Source: Qipengyuania sp. ABI-127-1
GTDB lineage: Bacteria; Pseudomonadota; Alphaproteobacteria; Sphingomonadales; Sphingomonadaceae
Assembly: GCA_022953095.1 (NCBI GenBank)
Contig: JALJCR010000001.1
Span: 1,088,501 to 1,152,500, forward strand
DNA: 64,000 nt
Direction of reading: 5' to 3'
Position numbers and translations under genes: made by a program. How positions within the stretch are numbered: position 1 is the first letter of the stretch; every line of letters starts with the position of its first letter. Of the stretch, positions 58,871 to 64,000 are shown one piece after another. The notes beneath the pieces are model-generated. The model saw nothing but the letters and a program-made list of their open reading frames with translations. It searched no databases and was not told where the DNA came from.

Positions 58871-60313
58871 ATGACCGACACGCCGCTCAAACTGTTCAAC
58901 TCGCTGACTCGCGCAATCGAAGTCTTCGAGCCCGTCCATGAAGGCGAGGCGCGCGTCTATTCCTGCGGGCCAACGGTCTACAACTACCAACATATCGGCA
59001 ATATGCGCGCCTATGTGTTCGCCGACACGCTGGGGCGGGTGTTGCAGTGGAAGGGCTACGAGCTCACCCATGTCATCAACATCACCGATGTCGGCCACCT
59101 CACCTCGGATGCGGATGAGGGCGAGGACAAGATGGAGCGGATGGCGGCGAAGGAGGGCAAATCCGCCTGGGACATCGCCAAGTTCTATCAGGAGGATTTC
59201 GAGCGCGACCTAGCGCGGTTGAACGTCCAGTCCAAACAGCACCCGCGCGCGACCGATTATGTCGAGGCGATGATCGCCTGGGGCGAGAAGATCGCAGACA
59301 AGCACTGCTACGAACTCGATAGCGGGCTCTACTTCGACGTCTCGACGGTTGCCGATTACGGCCGCCTTGCACGTGCCGTCACCGAAGACGGCGAGGGCCG
59401 GATCGACACGGTCGAGGGCAAGCGCAACGCCGCCGATTTCGCCATCTGGCGCAAGACCCCGGCGGGCGAAACGCGGCAGATGGAATGGGACAGCCCCTGG
59501 GGCAAGGGCGCGCCCGGCTGGCATCTCGAATGCTCGGTTATGGGCGAGAAGCTGCTCGGCTTCCCCTTCGACATCCACACCGGCGGGATCGATCACCGCG
59601 AAATCCACCACCCCAACGAAATTGCGCAGAACCAGGCCTATTGCTGCACTGGCGGGCTGGACGACGCCGCCCATTCGGGCGCGAAGATCTGGATGCACAA
59701 CAACTTCCTCGTCGAGCGCAGCGGCAAGATGTCGAAAAGCGCGGGCGAGTTCCTGCGGCTGCAACTGCTGGTCGACAAGGGCTATCACCCGCTCGCTTAC
59801 CGCATGATGTGCCTGCAGGCGCATTACCGCAGCGAGCTGGAGTTCTCTTGGGAGGGGCTGGGCGCCGCGCTCACGCGGCTCAAGCGCATCGTGATGGCGG
59901 TAGAGCGGCTGGCCGATGCCGCGCCCGGTGATCCTTCGCACCAGAAATTCGCCCCCATGCGCGCGAAGTTCGCCGAGGCCGTTTCGGATGATCTCAACAC
60001 CGCTGTCGCGCTGGTCGCTCTCGAAGAGGCGCTCGCGGTCAAGAAGGTCGATGCGGGCGTCGAGCGCGCGGTAATCGAGGATATGGACGCCGTCCTCGGC
60101 CTCGGCCTGTTCGGTCTGACGCGCACCGATCTGCGCATCCGCCCGAAAGGCGCGCAGATCACTGAGGCCGAAATCGAGGCCGAGCTGATTCGCCGCAAGG
60201 AGGCCCGCATGGCCAAAGATTTCGCCACTTCGGACGCGATTCGCGAAAGCCTTGGGGAAAAAGGTGTCGAGGTGATGGACGGCGACCCGCTCGGTTGGGA
60301 ATGGAAGCTCTGA
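58871..60313 (+). CDS. cysS: Cysteinyl-tRNA synthetase
   Basis: This class I synthetase charges tRNA-Cys. The 480-residue product has the HIGH-type motif NYQHIGNMRAY, the zinc-ligand cysteine in YSCGPTVYN, later zinc-binding residues in WHLECSVMGEKLLG and IDHREIHHPNEIAQ, and the KMSKS motif (GKMSKSAGEFL). The C-terminal anticodon-binding region follows from about residue 370. ATG at 58871 follows the inverted repeat by 19 bases and has no strong ribosome binding site (CAGGCC). The downstream DUF559 gene begins 2 bases after its stop. Confidence 0.97.
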   Translation: MTDTPLKLFNSLTRAIEVFEPVHEGEARVYSCGPTVYNYQHIGNMRAYVFADTLGRVLQWKGYELTHVINITDVGHLTSDADEGEDKMERMAAKEGKSAWDIAKFYQEDFERDLARLNVQSKQHPRATDYVEAMIAWGEKIADKHCYELDSGLYFDVSTVADYGRLARAVTEDGEGRIDTVEGKRNAADFAIWRKTPAGETRQMEWDSPWGKGAPGWHLECSVMGEKLLGFPFDIHTGGIDHREIHHPNEIAQNQAYCCTGGLDDAAHSGAKIWMHNNFLVERSGKMSKSAGEFLRLQLLVDKGYHPLAYRMMCLQAHYRSELEFSWEGLGAALTRLKRIVMAVERLADAAPGDPSHQKFAPMRAKFAEAVSDDLNTAVALVALEEALAVKKVDAGVERAVIEDMDAVLGLGLFGLTRTDLRIRPKGAQITEAEIEAELIRRKEARMAKDFATSDAIRESLGEKGVEVMDGDPLGWEWKL

Positions 60314-60315
60314 CC

Positions 60316-60627
60316 ATGGCCGATCCGCAGACCCTCCTCTGGCAGCATCTCAAGGATATGCCCAAGGGCCTGCAATTCGTCCGCGACCACGAGGCGGAGG
60401 GCTTCGTTCTCCCGCTCTATTGTGCCGAGGCGCATCTCGCGATCGAAGTCCGCGAGGATCCGTTCAAGCCGAAGAACGACAGCGAGCGCGAACGCTGGCA
60501 GGAAAAGCACCGCGTCGACATCATGCAGGTCCCGCCCAGCCACGTGCGGCGCAATGCCAGCGACGTCGCCGCAGCGATCGTCGACATCGCCAGCCGCCGC
60601 AAGGAACGGTTTGCGAAAAGTATCTGA
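60316..60627 (+). CDS. DUF559 endonuclease-like small protein
   Basis: This 103-residue product resembles the DUF559 (restriction-endonuclease-like, Vsr-related) family. It shows FVRDHEAEGFVLPLYCAEAHLAIEV, given here as residues about 21-45, where the acidic and Lys/Glu positions of the fold would sit, and RERWQEKHRVDIMQVPP. Whether the catalytic acidic residues are complete is uncertain. ATG at 60316 lies 2 bases after the cysS stop; an ATG 15 bases earlier would overlap it. Such proteins are small and common; a DNA-processing role is inferred from family only. Confidence 0.65.
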   Translation: MADPQTLLWQHLKDMPKGLQFVRDHEAEGFVLPLYCAEAHLAIEVREDPFKPKNDSERERWQEKHRVDIMQVPPSHVRRNASDVAAAIVDIASRRKERFAKSI

Positions 60628-60658
60628 AGCGGCAATTGATGGCATCGAGGAGAATTCG

Positions 60659-61597
60659 ATGACCAAAGCCGTCCTGTCCGCCCTGATCCGCCCGCTGGTC
60701 GAACCGCGTCTGCCCGAATGGGTCGAGCCGCTGTGGTTCGCGAGTAACGAGCAGGCGCTCGAATATGCGCCGGAGGCGGAGATCGGCTGGTTCGACCTGA
60801 ACGAGAAAGAACCAATGGCGGAGATCGCGCGCGCCGCGACCGGTCTCAAGTGGATGAATTCGATCTATGCCGGGCTCGATTTCATGCCGCTCGACCTGCT
60901 CAAGGAACGCGGCGTGACGGTTACCAACGGCGTCGGCATCAACGCGATCACCATCGCCGAATATGTCGTCATGCTGATGCTTGCCCATGCCAAGGGGTAT
61001 CGCGAGGTGGTACGCGCGCAGGAGCGGCACGAATGGCTGCTCGACAGCCCGGGCAAGCGCGAGCTTTCGGGTGAGCGCGTGCTGTTGCTGGGCCTCGGCG
61101 CGATCGGTCAATTGGTGAAGACCCGGCTCGAGGCTTTCGACATGAAGGTCGTGCCCGTGCGCCGCTCAGGTGCGGAAGGGGCGCTGAGGCCAGGCGAATG
61201 GCGCGAGAAGCTGGGCGAATTCGACTGGGTCGTGCTCGCGGTTCCATCCACGCCCGAGACCAGGCACATGATCGGCGCGATGGAACTTGCTGCGATGCGC
61301 CCCAATGGGGTGCTGGTGAACATCGCGCGCGGCGATGTGGTCGATCAAGAGGCGCTGGTCGAGGCGCTGAAGGAACAGAAGATCGAGGCCGCACTGCTCG
61401 ATGTGACCGAACCCGAGCCGTTGCCCGAAGACCATCCGCTGTGGGAGCTCGACAATGCGCAGGTGACCATGCACCTGTCGGGCCGCGCCCAGACCAAGAT
61501 GTTTCAGCGCAGTGCGGATCGCTTCATCGAGAATCTCGAGCGTTGGCGGACCGGAGAGCCGGTTCAGCCGCAACTGGACCTCGACCTCGGATACTGA
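60659..61597 (+). CDS. D-2-hydroxyacid dehydrogenase family protein
   Basis: The 312-residue product has the NAD-binding motif LLLGLGAIGQLV (about 142-153) and the catalytic arginine in NIARGDVVDQEALVEAL. The glutamate lies in LLDVTEPEPLPEDHPLW, and the expected histidine position is in VTMHLSGR. The N-terminal substrate domain has IYAGLDFMPLDLLKERG. It would reduce an alpha-keto acid or oxidise a D-2-hydroxyacid. ATG at 60659 has GAGGAG upstream. It is probably co-transcribed with the DUF559 gene upstream; the aldehyde dehydrogenase follows after 49 bases with its own ribosome binding site. Confidence 0.9.
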   Translation: MTKAVLSALIRPLVEPRLPEWVEPLWFASNEQALEYAPEAEIGWFDLNEKEPMAEIARAATGLKWMNSIYAGLDFMPLDLLKERGVTVTNGVGINAITIAEYVVMLMLAHAKGYREVVRAQERHEWLLDSPGKRELSGERVLLLGLGAIGQLVKTRLEAFDMKVVPVRRSGAEGALRPGEWREKLGEFDWVVLAVPSTPETRHMIGAMELAAMRPNGVLVNIARGDVVDQEALVEALKEQKIEAALLDVTEPEPLPEDHPLWELDNAQVTMHLSGRAQTKMFQRSADRFIENLERWRTGEPVQPQLDLDLGY

Positions 61598-61646
61598 CGG
61601 AACGTCCGCTGGGCTGCCTCCGTTCTGGTGGTGAACAGGAGACGCC

Positions 61647-63080
61647 ATGCCCACGCTCAAGGATACCTACCCGCTCTACCTCAACAACACAGCCGCGCAG
61701 CCCAACACCGATCTGGAGGTGACCGACAAGTTCACCGGCGAGGTCGCCTTCCGCACCGCGCTGGCCAGCCCCGAGGTGATCGACGCGGCGATCGCGGGGG
61801 CGGTCAGGGCCACCGAGCCCATGGCGCGGCTCGCGAGTTACGAGCGCAAGGCCGTGCTGGACCATTGCGTCGCGCGCTTTCGCGAACGTTTCGACGAACT
61901 GGCCTATGCGCTCTGCGTCGAGGCTGGCAAGCCGATCAACGATTCCGAAGGGGAGGTCACCCGGCTGATCGATACCTTTCAGATCGCCGCCGAGGAATCG
62001 ACCCGCATGTATGGCGAGGTGATGCCGCTCGATATCTCGCAGCGCGCGAAGGGCTACCAGTCGATCTGGAAGCGCGTGCCCATCGGGCCGTGCAGCTTCA
62101 TCTCGCCGTTCAATTTCCCGCTCAATCTTGCCGCGCACAAGATCGCGCCCGCCATCGCGGTCGGCTGCCCTTTCGTGATGAAGCCCGCGAGCAAGACGCC
62201 CTTGGGCGCGCTCATCATCGGAGAAATCCTCGCCGAGACCGACTTGCCCGAGGGCGCTTTCTCCATTCTGCCCGCAAGCCGCGACGGGGCCGACCTGTTC
62301 ACGGTGGACGAGCGGCTGAAGTTGCTCAGCTTCACCGGCTCGCCCGCAGTCGGATGGGAGCTCAAGGCGCGCTGTGGCAAGAAAAAGGTCGTGCTCGAAC
62401 TCGGCGGCAATGCCGCGGTTGTGGTCGACCACGATGCCGATCTCGACGATGCGCTCGAACGGATCATCTTCGGCGCTTTCTACCAGAGCGGGCAGAGCTG
62501 CATCGGCGTGCAGCGCATCCTGATTCACGAGGATGTCTATGATCGGTTCAAGGACATGCTGGTCGAGAAGACCAAGGGCCTCGTTGCAGGCGATCCCAAG
62601 GACCGGGATACGTTCATCGGCCCGATGATCTCCGAAGGCGAGGCCAAGCGCCTCAAGGGCTGGATCGACGAGGCGGTCGAGGGCGGGGCGAGCCTGCTCA
62701 CCGGCGGCGGATGCGAGGGCAATATGCTCGAGGCGACGCTGCTCGAAGATGTGCACAAGGACGCCAAGGCGCTCAATGAAGAAGCCTTCGGCCCGCTCGC
62801 GATCCTGCAGAAGTTCGGCGATTTCGGCGAGGCGCTCGCCGAAGTGAATCGCTCGACCTTCGGCCTGCAGGCCGGTATCTTCACGCGCGACCTGTTCAAG
62901 ATGTTCGATGCCTGGGACCGGCTCGAGGTCGGCGGCGTGGTGATTAACGACGTCCCCAGCTACCGCGTCGACAACATGCCCTATGGCGGCGTGAAGGACT
63001 CCGGCCTCGGCCGCGAAGGCATCCGCTTCGCGATGGAGGACATGACCGAGATCCGGAACCTGGTGATCCGGCGGGGGTGA
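61647..63080 (+). CDS. Aldehyde dehydrogenase family protein
   Basis: The 477-residue product is an NAD(P)-dependent aldehyde dehydrogenase: PFNFPLNLAAHKIAPAIAVG (about 151-170), KPASKTPLGA, the general-base glutamate in VLELGGNAAVVVDHDAD, the catalytic cysteine in SGQSCIGVQRI, and PYGGVKDSGLGREG near the C terminus. It resembles the group of glyceraldehyde-3-phosphate, lactaldehyde or phosphonoacetaldehyde dehydrogenases, so the substrate is uncertain. ATG at 61647 follows AGGAGA. It is clearly distinct from the other dehydrogenase near 46 kb. Confidence 0.9.
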   Translation: MPTLKDTYPLYLNNTAAQPNTDLEVTDKFTGEVAFRTALASPEVIDAAIAGAVRATEPMARLASYERKAVLDHCVARFRERFDELAYALCVEAGKPINDSEGEVTRLIDTFQIAAEESTRMYGEVMPLDISQRAKGYQSIWKRVPIGPCSFISPFNFPLNLAAHKIAPAIAVGCPFVMKPASKTPLGALIIGEILAETDLPEGAFSILPASRDGADLFTVDERLKLLSFTGSPAVGWELKARCGKKKVVLELGGNAAVVVDHDADLDDALERIIFGAFYQSGQSCIGVQRILIHEDVYDRFKDMLVEKTKGLVAGDPKDRDTFIGPMISEGEAKRLKGWIDEAVEGGASLLTGGGCEGNMLEATLLEDVHKDAKALNEEAFGPLAILQKFGDFGEALAEVNRSTFGLQAGIFTRDLFKMFDAWDRLEVGGVVINDVPSYRVDNMPYGGVKDSGLGREGIRFAMEDMTEIRNLVIRRG

Positions 63081-63184
63081 CTAGGGGTGGCGGAGGGCCG
63101 ATTAGCGCTTTGGCTGCCTGAAAGCGGTTATTCCGCTACCGACCCGATTGCGGTCATCTGCGAAAACGTGAGAAAAGCGGCACG

Positions 63185-63445
63185 ATGGTCAAATACATCT
63201 ATTTGCAGCCCGATGAGCAAATGCCAGAAGTAGCTGACGAGGATGCGTGGCTTATCGTCGAAGCAAGCGATGATGGTCGCTTCTTTGGCTCCGGTTACGG
63301 TTTCAAGGCGTCGGGTGAGGGCGTGTTTTACGCCTCCTCAGCAGAGAGCGATGTTACTCTGGAAGCGGCACTCGCCGCAGCGACTGAGTGGGCGCGTGAG
63401 CGAGGTGTCCCGACAATCTGGGTTCAGACAAGTCCGGCCCTGTGA
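63185..63445 (+). CDS. Small hypothetical protein
   Basis: I do not recognise this 86-residue soluble protein. It is acidic at the start (QPDEQMPEVADEDAWLIVEA), has glycine-rich strands (DDGRFFGSGYGFKASGEG) and ends in AATEWARERGVPTIWVQ. The composition seems less GC-rich than the neighbours, which may point to a recent acquisition. ATG at 63185 has AAAGCGG a few bases upstream. It lies 104 bases past the aldehyde dehydrogenase and is not obviously in an operon. Confidence 0.6.
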   Translation: MVKYIYLQPDEQMPEVADEDAWLIVEASDDGRFFGSGYGFKASGEGVFYASSAESDVTLEAALAAATEWARERGVPTIWVQTSPAL

Positions 63446-63522
63446 ATGTCTACTTACCACCCCAATTGCCGACATTCCGAGTGAAGCTTGAGGGCCGCAA
63501 ACAGACGCCTGCACCGCTCGCC

Positions 63523-63876
63523 TCACCCCTCTTCCAGAAGCAGCAAATCGCACTGGACCACCAGCCGCGGCTCGGGCGCCATACGATGTTCGACCTCGAT
63601 CACGCCCGCATCGGCCACCAGCTGGCCGGGGATGGCGAATTCGTGGTCGGGCAGGTCGGCGACGAATTGTTCCCCCGCTTCCACCGCCTGCTCGCCTGCG
63701 AACAAGATTGCGAGGCTGTGCCGCGTGCCCGCGAAGGTGATGCTCGCCCACGCCTTCTCGGTATGCGTGAGGACCTGTCCACGATGCTGGTGCAGGTCCG
63801 CCAGCGCGGCGCGCACGCGATCGGCGGCGGTGCGGCGTGTGCGCGGCGGCTGGGGTGGGGTGTTCTCATCCGACAT
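63523..63876 (-). CDS. Hypothetical protein coupled to the gene at the window edge
   Basis: The 117-residue product is not recognised. It has a proline/arginine-rich N terminus (about 5-25), a helix ADRVRAALADLHQHRGQV, a strand SITFAGTRHSLAILF, and a C-terminal beta region HEFAIPGQLVADAGVIEVEH and RLVVQCDLLLLEE. ATG at 63876 overlaps the stop codon of the upstream frame by 11 bases (63866-63876), with AGGAGA upstream, so the two are translationally coupled. Confidence 0.6.
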   Translation of the reverse strand: MSDENTPPQPPRTRRTAADRVRAALADLHQHRGQVLTHTEKAWASITFAGTRHSLAILFAGEQAVEAGEQFVADLPDHEFAIPGQLVADAGVIEVEHRMAPEPRLVVQCDLLLLEEG

Positions 63877-64000
63877 GCGCGGTCTCCTGTTCGCGGACGA
63901 CCTCGCGCGCGGCAGCGTATCGAGCCATGAACCCCTGAATACGTTGTTCGGTACGGTCGCGCGGTTCGCGGCCCATGCGCAGGTCGAGCACGAAGCGCGG
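63866..64000 (-). CDS. C-terminal end of a gene cut by the window edge
   Basis: Reading inward from 64000 the frame encodes 44 residues and ends at TGA (63866-63868). It begins FVLDLRMGREPRDRTEQRIQ, is followed by a helix GFMARYAAAREVVRE, and ends QETAHVG. The fragment is basic and helical, and too short to identify. It overlaps the next minus-strand gene by 11 bases, as in other coupled pairs of this window. Confidence 0.55.
   Translation of the reverse strand, partial: PRFVLDLRMGREPRDRTEQRIQGFMARYAAAREVVREQETAHVG

Overview
The window is a GC-rich, densely packed bacterial chromosome segment. It most likely comes from an alphaproteobacterium of the order Sphingomonadales, in or near the Erythrobacteraceae. 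This rests on the circularly permuted two-piece tmRNA gene, the lptD-surA-pdxA-rsmA block, HdaA as the DnaA-inactivating AAA+ protein, a DUF2794 protein, an 85-residue AtpC, and many ATGA/GTGA/TGATG start-stop overlaps. I recognise no phage, plasmid, insertion-sequence, CRISPR, rRNA or tRNA features. The content is almost entirely core metabolism and envelope biogenesis, with small lineage-specific genes between.

Layout. 0-4.4 kb: an SDR/NUDIX pair, a LemA-TPM-TPM membrane operon and mscL. 4.5-4.85 kb: permuted ssrA (tmRNA) with tag ANDNEALALAA. 5.1-9.0 kb: an arginine-succinyltransferase (ast) operon in which an M20 hydrolase, astA and astB are translationally coupled, followed by a small membrane protein. 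9.1-12.1 kb: malate synthase G and a DUF2189 membrane protein. 12.1-17.8 kb: rsmA, pdxA, surA and lptD on the minus strand. 17.9-21.6 kb: pepA, a 59-residue DUF2256 protein, holC, a lipoprotein, ndk and a SnoaL-like protein. 21.5-24.8 kb: purM, a purN fused to a YjbR-like domain, and a sulfotransferase. 24.9-27.9 kb: an exported protein of unknown function, hdaA, cysE and DUF2794, closed by a bidirectional terminator.

27.9-36.0 kb: a hydroxyacyl-CoA-type SDR, gph, glmU with a coupled lipoprotein and HNH protein, a PilZ protein, a secreted prolyl oligopeptidase and a GT39-like membrane glycosyltransferase. 36.1-41.3 kb: the F1 ATP synthase operon atpHAG-[lipoprotein]-DC. 41.5-48.2 kb: a TauD-like dioxygenase, a membrane-tethered trypsin-like protease, ada coupled to a PEP-mutase-family enzyme, a succinate-semialdehyde dehydrogenase and an OmpA-domain protein. 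48.4-54.7 kb: an FeS-type photolyase, a gluzincin-TPR protein, priA and a DUF4197 protein. 54.8-58.8 kb: fsa, cobT, a membrane protein, a GNAT and a nitroreductase. 58.8-64 kb: a perfect REP-like inverted repeat, cysS, a DUF559 protein, a 2-hydroxyacid dehydrogenase, an aldehyde dehydrogenase and three small unknown genes, the last cut by the window edge.

I did not find a multi-gene defence or secretion system that looks new. The most unusual things are local. They are a lipoprotein gene inside the F1 ATPase operon, an epsilon subunit without its inhibitory C-terminal domain, an M20 hydrolase in the position where AstE function would be expected, the PurN-YjbR fusion, and a trypsin-like protease followed by a coiled coil and two membrane helices. 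No gap longer than 300 bases lacks a gene or RNA. The longest empty stretches are 4851-5119 and 48205-48450, and I see nothing convincing in either.
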